A DNA stretch of 64,000 bases from a bacterium (lineage in GTDB: Bacteria > Desulfobacterota > Desulfocorpusculales > Desulfocorpusculum). Both the position numbers and the translations under genes were made by a program. Below the pieces are notes generated by a model. That model was not told the DNA's origin, ran no database searches, and saw nothing but the letters and a program-made list of their open reading frames with translations. Location: positions 248,001 through 312,000 of the forward strand of contig JBBFLE010000003.1 in assembly GCA_037481695.1 (NCBI GenBank), written 5' to 3'. This document shows positions 27,312 through 34,558 of the stretch, in pieces (positions within the stretch are counted from its first letter, which is position 1; the number at the start of each line of letters is the position of its first letter).

Positions 27312-28133
27312 ATGGGAATAGTGGCCGGAATTCTGGAACTCATGGTGATTCTTCTTTTGGTAAGGCTCTTGGTAAGGCCTGCTGAAGCCTTTTTCCACCC
27401 CATGTACAGGCTCCTTTACAAGATTACTGACCCGGTGCTCTTGCCCTCCAGGTATGTAACCAGGACCCAGGCACAAGGAGTTCTTCTCACTGTGGTGGCC
27501 TTGACCGTGCTCAAGGGAGCCTTCTATTCGGTTTTTGGGCATGTGAGTTTTTCCAGGGGAGTCGGCCAGAGTCTGCTGGAGCTGCTTCACCTGCTGTTCC
27601 AGGCTTACATGGTGCTATGGATAGTGGCTGTGCTGGGGCGTCGGACTTACGCAAATCCCTTGGGGGAAGCAGTGGCCAGGGCCTTTATCCCCCTGGACTC
27701 ACTGCTGGGTTATCTGGGATATCCCAGGCGAAAGATTCTGACGGGTTCTTTGCTTTTGATTTGGGTCCTCTTTGTGCTTCTCTCCAGCGTATTTAGGGCC
27801 TTGTTCCTGCTTCAGGACTTCCCCAGCCCCCAGCTCTTGTTGGCCAGTGTTTTCGAGGGACTCCTGCTTTTCATAGGCCTTTTCCCCTTTCCAGGCTTTT
27901 TTTCCCTGATATTGGTGGCCGGAGCCCTGTTGTCCTGGTTTAGCCCGGATCCCAGAAACCCGCTGGTGCATGCCATCTATGGCGTATCAGAGCCCCTTTT
28001 GGCCCCATTTAGAAGGTTCATTCCACAGCTGGGAGGCATAGATTTCTCTCCCCTGGTGGCACTGCTGGCCTTCCAGGTCCTGGGAGGGGCTGCTCAGCAA
28101 TTGGTCCTACAGCTATTCAGAGCCACGTTGTGA
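27312..28133 (+). CDS. Membrane protein with two YggT domains
   Basis: The 273-residue protein is mostly hydrophobic, with about six helices. The N-terminal YggT repeat (LELMVILLLVRLLVRP to ITDPVLLP) and the C-terminal one (LVAGALLSWFSPDPRNP, SEPLLAPFRRFIPQLGGIDFSPLVALL) both carry the family's S/N-P and P-aromatic signatures. YggT proteins are linked to osmotic tolerance, membrane organisation and division in other bacteria; the specific role here is unknown. The tandem duplication makes it about three times the length of single-domain YggT. The ATG at 27312 follows AGGAG at nine-base spacing. The 274 bases upstream hold no clear gene. Confidence 0.8.
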   Translation: MGIVAGILELMVILLLVRLLVRPAEAFFHPMYRLLYKITDPVLLPSRYVTRTQAQGVLLTVVALTVLKGAFYSVFGHVSFSRGVGQSLLELLHLLFQAYMVLWIVAVLGRRTYANPLGEAVARAFIPLDSLLGYLGYPRRKILTGSLLLIWVLFVLLSSVFRALFLLQDFPSPQLLLASVFEGLLLFIGLFPFPGFFSLILVAGALLSWFSPDPRNPLVHAIYGVSEPLLAPFRRFIPQLGGIDFSPLVALLAFQVLGGAAQQLVLQLFRATL

Positions 28134-28379
28134 GCTCAGAAAAGCTGACTTGTGGCCATGTTCCAAAGAATGTGGTTTCCTTTGGCCGCATGGTTGATCA
28201 GGCATGGAAGATTGAGACAATGAAACCTCCGAATCCACACAGTTCTTATGTGAGCAAGGCTTCTCTCACACTCACTGGGGTCATGTCAGGTACCCAGATG
28301 GGGCTGGCAGCCTATTTGAGAAGCCTGATTCCACTGCCTGCTCTTGGAGTTTGATGCGGGCTTGGTCGGGAGAAGTGCC

Positions 28380-30668
28380 ATGGGAGAATGGAAAAAGACC
28401 GGATGCGTGCTTTGCGCCCAGAACTGCGGCCTGGAGGTAATGGTAGAGGAAAACCGCATGTTACGGGTGCGTCCAGACAAGGACAATCCCAGAAGCCAGG
28501 GCTATGCTTGTAGAAAGGGGCTTAATGTCCTCCACCATCATCACCACGCGGATAGATTGCTTTATCCCCTCAAACGGGTCCAGGAGGGGTTCCAGCGCAT
28601 CTCCTGGGATCAGGCCCTGGGAGAAATAGCAGCCAGATTGAAATCCATAGTGCAGCTCCACGGACCCAGAGCCGTGGCATACATGGGCGGTGGTGGACAA
28701 GGATGCCATTTCGAGGCTGCCTTCGGAGTAAGACTTCTTAGGGCTCTGGGCTCTCGCTATCATTACAGCCCTTTGGCCCAGGAGCTCACCGGAAACTTCT
28801 GGGCTTGGGGAAGAGTCACAGGCAGGCAGTATCTATTTGGAATTCCGGACCATGATCACACCGAAGTCCTGATGGCTTTGGGCTGGAACGGCATGCAGAG
28901 TCATCAAATGCCCCAGGCCAGGAGGTTTCTGACCTCCATGGCCCAAGACCCCCATAGAACCCTCGTGGTGGTGGATCCGCGCCTCAGTGAAACAGCCAGG
29001 ATAGCAGACATACACCTGCCCATCAGGCCCGGCACGGATGCATTGATGCTGAAAAGCATGATACAGATCCTGCTGCAGGAGGGCTGGGTGAACAGGGATT
29101 ATATCTTCAGGTGGGTCCAGGGATATCAAGAGGTGGAAAAGTGGTTCCAGGGATTTGATCCCCAAGCTGCCTGCAGGGTCTGTGAGCTGAGCTACGAAAG
29201 AGTGCGGGAAGTGGTGCGACTCATGGCCACCCGAGGTTCTTCCATTCATCCAGATCTCGGGGTCTTCATGAACAGGCACAGCACGGCCACAACGTACCTG
29301 GCCATTTTACTCTTGGCTCTTTGCGGCAGAATAGGCACACGGGGGGGAAATGTCTTTTGCGGGTATCTCATGCCCATGGGAGCCCACACAGACGAAAGGG
29401 ATCCTGGGAACTGGAGGACAGTGATCACCGGGTACCCGGCCATCATGGGCACGTACCCTCCCAATGTGATGCCCGAGGAGATCCTAAACGACCACCCCCA
29501 AAGGCTCAGGGCCGTCATATGCACCCAGTCCAACCCGCTTCGCTCCTATGCTGATACCTCAGCTTATGAGAAAGCCTTCTCCAAGCTGGACCTGCTTGTG
29601 ACCTGCGAGCTGGCCATGACCGAAACCGCAGCCTTGTCCCATTACGTGTTGCCAGCCCGTTCCGGGTACGAATCCTGGGATGGAACCTTCTTTGCCTGGA
29701 ACTTCCCGGAGATCTACTTCCAGATGAGAAGGCCCATTGTGGAGCCCCAAGGGGAGAGGTTGGAGGTCAGCCAGATCTTGGTGGAACTGGCTGATCGTTT
29801 GGGTCTTATCCCGCCCATCCCGCAAGAGCTAATGCAGGCAGCCAGAAGCAAGGACAGGCTGAGATTCGGGGCCATGCTCATGGGCCTGGTCAGATCCAAC
29901 CAAGCTCTCCGTGAAAACCTGCCCTTTGTTTTGGCCAAGACCCTGGGTTTGGAAATGGGCTCGGCCAACCTGGCCGCCTTGTGGGGGATCCTGGCGGCCG
30001 CACCAGGTCGTTTCAGACAGTGGGCTGCCAAGGCCGGGTTTGACCCAGGTCCTTTGATGGGCGAACAGGTATTTCAGGCCATACTGGATCACCCTGAGGG
30101 CCTTTGGATAGGCCGTTGCGATCCAGAGGAAAACCTCTCCATGTTGTGCACAGAAGACGGCAAGCTCCATATACACATACCGGAGATGGAAGACTGGATC
30201 CGTTCCATTACCCCGGAGTCAGAGTCTTTGGCCTTGGAAAAGGAAAAAAGGGGCTGGCCTCTGATTCTCATGGCAGGCCGCCACATGGATACCAATGCCA
30301 ATACCCTCATGCGGGATCCAGTCTGGAACCAGGGCAAGAGAGCCTGTACCGCCGCAGTGCACCCTGATGACGCTGCAAGCATGGGTCTGAGAGACGGGCA
30401 GATGGTCAAAGTGGTGACAGAGGCTGGATCTGTGGAAATAGAACTGGAAGTGGACCCCGGCTCGAGGCCTGGAACCGTCATAATACCCCACGGCTTCGGG
30501 CTCATTTACCAGGGCAAGGAGCATGGAGCCAATGTGAATTGGCTTACCAGTTCCAAGCATCGGGACCCTCTAGCCGGGACTCCACTTCACAGATTCGTGC
30601 CCTGCAGGCTGGAGCCTGCCTCGAGTTGGGCTGCTTCCAGCCCGCAAGAAAAAGGAGCTCTCACGTGA
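28380..30668 (+). CDS. Mo/W-pterin oxidoreductase with Glu in the metal-ligand slot
   Basis: The 762-residue DMSO-reductase-family enzyme has an intact [4Fe-4S] motif CVLCAQNCGL plus CRKG (Cys9, 12, 16, 44), then YMGGGGQGCHFEAAFGVRLL, HPDLGVFMNRHSTAT and a C-terminal pterin-binding domain (LMAGRHMDTNANTLMRDP, RPGTVIIPHGFG). There is no signal peptide, so it is cytoplasmic. Counting from GS at 124-125, the residue where acetylene hydratase has its metal cysteine is Glu135 (PLAQELTGNFW). That suggests carboxylate or absent protein ligation. The substrate is unknown. GGGAG precedes the ATG at 28380. The stop TGA overlaps the next gene's GTG, so the two are translationally coupled. A run of five histidines near residue 52 is native. 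Confidence 0.87.
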   Translation: MGEWKKTGCVLCAQNCGLEVMVEENRMLRVRPDKDNPRSQGYACRKGLNVLHHHHHADRLLYPLKRVQEGFQRISWDQALGEIAARLKSIVQLHGPRAVAYMGGGGQGCHFEAAFGVRLLRALGSRYHYSPLAQELTGNFWAWGRVTGRQYLFGIPDHDHTEVLMALGWNGMQSHQMPQARRFLTSMAQDPHRTLVVVDPRLSETARIADIHLPIRPGTDALMLKSMIQILLQEGWVNRDYIFRWVQGYQEVEKWFQGFDPQAACRVCELSYERVREVVRLMATRGSSIHPDLGVFMNRHSTATTYLAILLLALCGRIGTRGGNVFCGYLMPMGAHTDERDPGNWRTVITGYPAIMGTYPPNVMPEEILNDHPQRLRAVICTQSNPLRSYADTSAYEKAFSKLDLLVTCELAMTETAALSHYVLPARSGYESWDGTFFAWNFPEIYFQMRRPIVEPQGERLEVSQILVELADRLGLIPPIPQELMQAARSKDRLRFGAMLMGLVRSNQALRENLPFVLAKTLGLEMGSANLAALWGILAAAPGRFRQWAAKAGFDPGPLMGEQVFQAILDHPEGLWIGRCDPEENLSMLCTEDGKLHIHIPEMEDWIRSITPESESLALEKEKRGWPLILMAGRHMDTNANTLMRDPVWNQGKRACTAAVHPDDAASMGLRDGQMVKVVTEAGSVEIELEVDPGSRPGTVIIPHGFGLIYQGKEHGANVNWLTSSKHRDPLAGTPLHRFVPCRLEPASSWAASSPQEKGALT

Positions 30669-31288
30669 ATTGGGAAGTTCCTGCCTTAACCCCTGGAAAC
30701 GAGGTTACCATTTGCGGCCTTAGCTTGGAGGATTACATCCGCAAGGTGGAGGTTTTCCATGGCTATGCTGCCCCGGGCATGATCCTGGGGGGCTTCATGG
30801 TGGACATGGCAGTGGGCAGAATGCCCCATGGCCAGCTCTTCGACGCCCTGTGCGAGACACCCAAGTGCCTTCCAGATGCCATACAACTGCTCACTCCTTG
30901 CACAGTGGGCAACGGCTGGCTCAAGATACTTAATCTGGGTCGATTTGCCCTGACCCTTTACGACAAGAAGGGGGGAGAGGGAGTAAGGGTCTTCGTGGAT
31001 CCCTCGAAGTTGGCCTCTTGGCCTCTGGCACGAGATTGGTTTCTGAAAGTGGGGCCCAAGGAGAAGAGGGATCTCAGAGAGCTGGTGGAGCTTCTCTGCC
31101 AGATGGGCTGCAAGGCCTTGGGTGTTCAACGGGTAAGAATTGACCCAGGCTTTCTCAAGCTCAGGCGCCACAGGCAGTTCTCTGTTTGTCCTCGTTGCGG
31201 GGAGAGCTACCCATGCGACGACGGGCCGGTTTGCTTGGGCTGCCAGGGTCAGGCCCCGTACAAGAGCGTGAGTCCTTTGGAAACATGA
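30665..31288 (+). CDS. FmdE-like protein with C-terminal zinc ribbon
   Basis: The product has 207 residues. The core EVFHGYAAPGMILGGFMVDMA and ETPKCLPDAIQLLTPCTVGNG to LNLGRFALTLYDK is that of the FmdE (formylmethanofuran dehydrogenase subunit E) domain, often found beside Mo/W enzymes. The usual HGHxCPG has become HGYAAPG, losing one cysteine, while the second metal-binding region is kept. A four-cysteine ribbon (CPRCG to CLGC) ends the protein. It starts with GTG at 30665, preceded by AGGAG at seven bases and overlapping the upstream stop as GTGA. FmdE proteins are thought to act as partners or maturation factors of the adjacent Mo/W enzyme; that role is inferred here from coupling. Confidence 0.8.
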   Translation: MNWEVPALTPGNEVTICGLSLEDYIRKVEVFHGYAAPGMILGGFMVDMAVGRMPHGQLFDALCETPKCLPDAIQLLTPCTVGNGWLKILNLGRFALTLYDKKGGEGVRVFVDPSKLASWPLARDWFLKVGPKEKRDLRELVELLCQMGCKALGVQRVRIDPGFLKLRRHRQFSVCPRCGESYPCDDGPVCLGCQGQAPYKSVSPLET

Positions 31289-31298
31289 GGGAAAAGCC

Positions 31299-32729
31299 GT
31301 GGCAAGAGATCTGGATACATACCCTGATATAAGTTCCATGGCCCAGGCCATGCGCCGGGGCGAGACAAATCCAGTGGAGCTGACAGAGGCATGCCTGGAT
31401 CGGATAAGGAATCTGGATGAGAATCTGGGAGCCTTTTGTCTTGTCTGTGAGGAAAGGGCCAGGGCGCAGGCCAGGGCTGCTTGGGAGATTCTCAAGGCAG
31501 GGATTGATCTGGGCCCTCTCCAGGGTATTCCTTTTGCAGTAAAGGATCTCTTGGATGTGGAAGGTATGCCCACCACCGCAGGATCCAGCCTCTTGAAGCA
31601 AAATCAGGCCCCAAGAAGCGCCTCTTCTGTGCGAAAGTGCTTGCAGGCAGCAATGGTGCTTTTGGGAAAGACCAAGACCGTTCAGTTCGCATATGGTGGA
31701 GTGGGAATAAACTCTGATTGTGGCACCCCAAGGAACCCCTGGAGTTCTGAGCACCTCGTGCCCGGGGGATCCAGCAGCGGCTCGGCCGTGGCCGTGGCTT
31801 CAGGCATGGCAGCCGCAGCCCTGGGAACAGATACTGGGGGCTCTGTGCGCATCCCTGCAGCCCTCTGTGGAGTGACCGGACTCAAGACCACGGTGGGTCG
31901 GGTGAGTCGAGCCGGGGTTTACCCCCTCAGTTGGACCCTGGATTCGGTGGGGACCCTGACCAGGAGTGTGAGGGATGCAGCTCTATTATATGCAACTGTG
32001 GCAGGGCCCGACCCCGAAGATGAGTCCACCTGGGCAGCTCCCTTGGTCAGAATTGACTTGAGCAGGGAGCCGGATCTAAAAGGAATCAGACTTGCCTTCC
32101 CGCAATCTGAGTTCTGGGAAAAAGTGGATCCTGACATAGAAAAGGCTGTCAGAGCTTCGGGGGATGTTTTTAGAGAGCTGGGAGCCAGCCTGCTGGATGT
32201 GGATTTCCCCGAGGCCCGGGATGCGTGTCGAATAGCCAAGATGGGCATCATAACTGCATCCGAAGCTTACTGCGCAAACAGACATTGGGTGGAAGAACAC
32301 TTGGGAGAACTGGATCCTGTGGTGGCTTATCGCATCCTCAAGGGCAAGGACATCCCCGCGCACCAGTATGTGAGCACATTGCGGGAGGTCAGAGAGCTAA
32401 GGGCTAGGGCCCTCAAGTCACTGGAGCGCGTGGACGGACTCCTTGTGCCCTCCACCAGGCTGCCTGCCTTGCCTGTCAAAGATTTGGAAGCCTCCATAGA
32501 GGCCTATGCAGAGGCCAACTGGGCTTATCTTAGAAACACCTCCATAGGAAATGTGCTGAATCTCTGCGGCATCAGCATTCCGTGCGGCTTCTCTTCAGAG
32601 GGCTTGCCTCTAGGCTTGATGATTTACGCCAAGCCCTTTGAGGAAGAGACCGCCTTGAGAATAGGAAATGCCTTTCAGCTTGTAACTGATTACCACTTGA
32701 GAAGACCCCCCTTGGCTTGCCAAGCTTGA
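31299..32729 (+). CDS. Amidase-signature family hydrolase
   Basis: The 476-residue amidase has a complete Ser-cisSer-Lys triad: Lys82 in GIPFAVKDLLDVEG, cis-Ser158 in PGGSSSGSAVA and the nucleophile Ser182 in TGGSVRIPA. The family hydrolyses amides, carbamates or transfers ammonia (GatA). This copy lacks GatC/GatB neighbours, so it is more likely a metabolic amidase. The GTG start at 31299 lies 10 bases after the FmdE-like stop with GAGGG upstream. It is third in the operon with the Mo/W enzyme. Whether its product feeds that enzyme is unknown, but the spacing makes a common pathway plausible. Confidence 0.88.
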   Translation: MARDLDTYPDISSMAQAMRRGETNPVELTEACLDRIRNLDENLGAFCLVCEERARAQARAAWEILKAGIDLGPLQGIPFAVKDLLDVEGMPTTAGSSLLKQNQAPRSASSVRKCLQAAMVLLGKTKTVQFAYGGVGINSDCGTPRNPWSSEHLVPGGSSSGSAVAVASGMAAAALGTDTGGSVRIPAALCGVTGLKTTVGRVSRAGVYPLSWTLDSVGTLTRSVRDAALLYATVAGPDPEDESTWAAPLVRIDLSREPDLKGIRLAFPQSEFWEKVDPDIEKAVRASGDVFRELGASLLDVDFPEARDACRIAKMGIITASEAYCANRHWVEEHLGELDPVVAYRILKGKDIPAHQYVSTLREVRELRARALKSLERVDGLLVPSTRLPALPVKDLEASIEAYAEANWAYLRNTSIGNVLNLCGISIPCGFSSEGLPLGLMIYAKPFEEETALRIGNAFQLVTDYHLRRPPLACQA

Positions 32730-32743
32730 GGAAGGAGGAGCAA

Positions 32744-33298
32744 ATGGACTTGAGAGCCCATCTGCAGAGAGCCTGGGATGTGTGCTGGAGATTCATCGTG
32801 CCTATGGTGGTCAACACCCTGGTGATGATAGTTGTGGGGATAGCCAGCCTTGGGATACTGGCTCCGGTGGTGGCAGCCGGATACACCAACTCCTTGCTTT
32901 CGGCCCTCAGAGAACAACGCGAACCCAGACCCGGGGATCTCTTCTCGGAAATGAGACTCTTCTTTCCACTTCTTATCTTCTCTGTGGCCGTAGCTCTGGC
33001 CATTTTCTTGGGCTTCGCTGCCTTTTTTATCCCGGGAATCCTCCTGACAGCAGTTCTCATCTTTTGCTTCTTATATGTGCTTCCCCTCATGGTGGACAAG
33101 AGGCTCGATCTCCTGGAGGCCTTGAAGGAGAGTTTTTCCATGGCCATCCGCAACATCCCGGAGCATATCACGGTTTGCGCCATCTTTGTTGTGATCTCGG
33201 CCCTGGGCAGCTCGGTGATGCTGGGCACTCTTCTCACCCAGCCCTTTGCCACCTTGTTCTTGCTTTCGGTATACGAAGAGAAAAAGGCCAGAGCTTGA
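32744..33298 (+). CDS. Integral membrane protein of unknown function
   Basis: The product has 184 residues and four or five hydrophobic helices (FIVPMVVNTLVMIVVGIASLG, FFPLLIFSVAVALAIFLGF, FFIPGILLTAVLIFCFLYVLP, HITVCAIFVVISALGSSVML). Its pattern recalls DUF975/glycerophosphodiesterase-type membrane domains, with FxPG in the middle and a basic C-terminal tail, but I cannot assign it. The ATG at 32744 follows GGAGGAGCAA. It starts 14 bases after the amidase and looks like the last gene of that operon. A transporter or membrane accessory role is possible but unsupported. Confidence 0.7.
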   Translation: MDLRAHLQRAWDVCWRFIVPMVVNTLVMIVVGIASLGILAPVVAAGYTNSLLSALREQREPRPGDLFSEMRLFFPLLIFSVAVALAIFLGFAAFFIPGILLTAVLIFCFLYVLPLMVDKRLDLLEALKESFSMAIRNIPEHITVCAIFVVISALGSSVMLGTLLTQPFATLFLLSVYEEKKARA

Positions 33299-33526
33299 CG
33301 TCTCTTGGCAGGGATTGCCTTTGGTGCATTAGCTTTTGCCACAGCATGGATGAGCTTGGGGCTATGGTCCCAAACCTCCGTACTGTTTTACCCAGTTTCA
33401 AGCCTGGATCAGGCAAGGACCCCACAGGGGAAATCAGGCCTGCATTTCAGCTTGGATCAGCTCATCTCAGGACATGGCCAAACTAGCCATGATCCCCCGC
33501 ATCCACCCCATGGATGCCCCGTGCCA

Positions 33527-33850
33527 TCAGCGGGGGCCCGGAATTGTGTTTGTGTGGAGAAGCTCTCCTGGTTCCTTTCCCTGCCTGAGCTTGCCCTGAT
33601 AGAGAAGATTGCTCCTGACTGGGCCCATGTACCCACCCTTGGAGCCCACGGTGTCAGAGCCCGCTTCCTGGTACCAGAGCCACATGTCCCCGTTTTGGGT
33701 GTCAAAGAGGAAAACCTTGGGAAAGACCCGTGAGGTGGGATCTCCCACTTGGATCAGCATGGCCTGATACCGCCCAGGGGCCTGGGCCCAGGCCCCTGTG
33801 GCTCCCAAAAGCAGGCAAAGCATCGTCAAGGAAACCAAGACCTTTCTCAT
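33527..33850 (-). CDS. Small secreted protein of unknown function
   Basis: The product has 107 residues, with a signal peptide (MRKVLVSLTMLCLLLGATGAWA). The mature part, starting QAPGRYQAMLIQVGDP, includes VFLFDTQNGDMWLWYQE, which looks like a short beta-hairpin segment. No cysteines remain in the mature protein. I do not recognise the family. The ATG at 33850 follows GAGGAGG at nine bases, whereas upstream in-frame starts would spoil the signal peptide. It is flanked by a convergent plus-strand operon and an upstream tRNA terminator, so it is probably monocistronic. Confidence 0.6.
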   Translation of the reverse strand: MRKVLVSLTMLCLLLGATGAWAQAPGRYQAMLIQVGDPTSRVFPKVFLFDTQNGDMWLWYQEAGSDTVGSKGGYMGPVRSNLLYQGKLRQGKEPGELLHTNTIPGPR

Positions 33851-33983
33851 GGCGCTGTGCCTCCTCATGAATTCCTCAAACCTGAAATAGCCCCACAAGC
33901 TGCTTTCTTGCCCCAAGCACATGCCACACCCAAAGGACTCCTGGTGAACGTTTTGAGCAGTCTGGCAGGATCAGCCGTTGCCC

Positions 33984-34018
33984 AAAAAATAAGGGCCTGG
34001 TCTTTGTGTTCCAGGCCC
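33984..34018 (-). terminator. Rho-independent terminator of tRNA-Gln
   Basis: A perfect 8-bp stem GGGCCTGG/CCAGGCCC (34011-34018 and 33993-34000) with a ten-base loop is followed on the minus strand by TTATTTTTT. It lies 14 bases beyond the tRNA 3' end. Confidence 0.8.
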
Positions 34019-34031
34019 TGGTGAAGGCAGG

Positions 34032-34105
34032 TGGCTGGGGGACCTGGATTCGAACCAAGATTCACGGAGTCAGAGTCCGTTGTCCTGCCGTTGAACGATC
34101 CCCCA
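34032..34105 (-). tRNA. tRNA-Gln (anticodon CUG)
   Basis: This is a 74-base cloverleaf including an encoded CCA. The acceptor stem TGGGGGA pairs with TCCCCCA. The anticodon arm ACGGA/TCCGT encloses CTCTGAC, giving anticodon CTG, which reads CAG. The T arm contains GGTTCGAATCC. Discriminator G and the weak first acceptor pair (U-A) are normal for tRNA-Gln and help GlnRS recognition. It has its own promoter and terminator. No other tRNA is seen in the window. Confidence 0.96.
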
Positions 34106-34115
34106 ACAAAGCAAA

Positions 34116-34145
34116 AATATATCTTAACTCTCCCTGGGCCGTCAA
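34116..34145 (-). promoter_or_regulatory. Promoter of tRNA-Gln
   Basis: On the minus strand TTGACG (34145-34140) and TATATT (34121-34116) are 18 bases apart. Transcription would begin near 34109, only about four bases before the tRNA 5' end. Confidence 0.55.
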
Positions 34146-34161
34146 CTCCCATGGTTCTTCC

Positions 34162-34181
34162 AAAACGCTTTTGTCAAAAGC
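34162..34181 (-). terminator. Weak hairpin after the DUF167 gene
   Basis: The 6-bp arms GCTTTT/AAAAGC with a three-base loop are followed by GTTTT on the minus strand. The hairpin lies 31-50 bases after the DUF167 stop. It is short and AU-rich, so it may be only a partial terminator for the fumC transcript. Confidence 0.3.
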
Positions 34182-34211
34182 ACGTTCCAGAGCCCTTTTT
34201 TCATCAAGGAG

Positions 34212-34526
34212 CTAACCACCTGTTGTACCCTTCAGCCTCTGGAGCAGTTCCTGAGGCTTGAGCCCCCACACCCTCACTTTTTTGCTCCGGGAGGCCTTGC
34301 CTGAGACAATTTCCACCTTGCCCTTGGCAACATCCAAGACCTCCCCCAGGAATTCCTGTGCAGCCCTGTTGGCCTTGCCCTCCAAAGGAGGGGCCTTGAT
34401 CTTGAGCTTTAGCTCTCCTTGCACCATGCCGCACATCTCATTGGATGAAGCCTTGGGCTGAACCCTGATCCAAAACTCCACCCAACCCTCACCTGCTTGA
34501 AGCTTCAGAGCTTGCAGCTCATCCAT
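34212..34526 (-). CDS. DUF167 (YggU) family protein
   Basis: The small cytoplasmic protein of about 104 residues shows the DUF167 core: VEFWIRVQPKASSNEMCG, ELKLKIKAPPLEGKANRAAQEFLGEVL and VEIVSGKASRSKKVRVWGL. The function of the family is unknown; it is widely conserved and often sits near YggT or PLP-homeostasis genes. A YggT-domain gene is in this window but about 6 kb away. The ATG at 34526 was preferred over a TTG at 34562. It follows fumC by 32 bases and ends that transcript. Confidence 0.85.
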   Translation of the reverse strand: MDELQALKLQAGEGWVEFWIRVQPKASSNEMCGMVQGELKLKIKAPPLEGKANRAAQEFLGEVLDVAKGKVEIVSGKASRSKKVRVWGLKPQELLQRLKGTTGG

Positions 34527-34558
34527 GCCCGAATCCTTTTTCCCGAAACAGCCCCCCT

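Noticed and set aside
28294-28320. Near sigma-54 site TGGCAGCCTATTTGA upstream of the second Mo/W enzyme
   Set aside because: The -12 element ends in GA instead of GC, so it fails the most conserved position.
31299-32729. GatA subunit of the tRNA amidotransferase
   Set aside because: No gatB or gatC is adjacent, glnS is present, and the gene is coupled to an FmdE-like and a Mo/W enzyme instead.
33305-33733. Plus-strand frame beginning with a hydrophobic stretch after the membrane-protein gene
   Set aside because: It has no ribosome site, its later part is antisense to the small secreted protein, and its composition is not protein-like beyond the first 30 residues.
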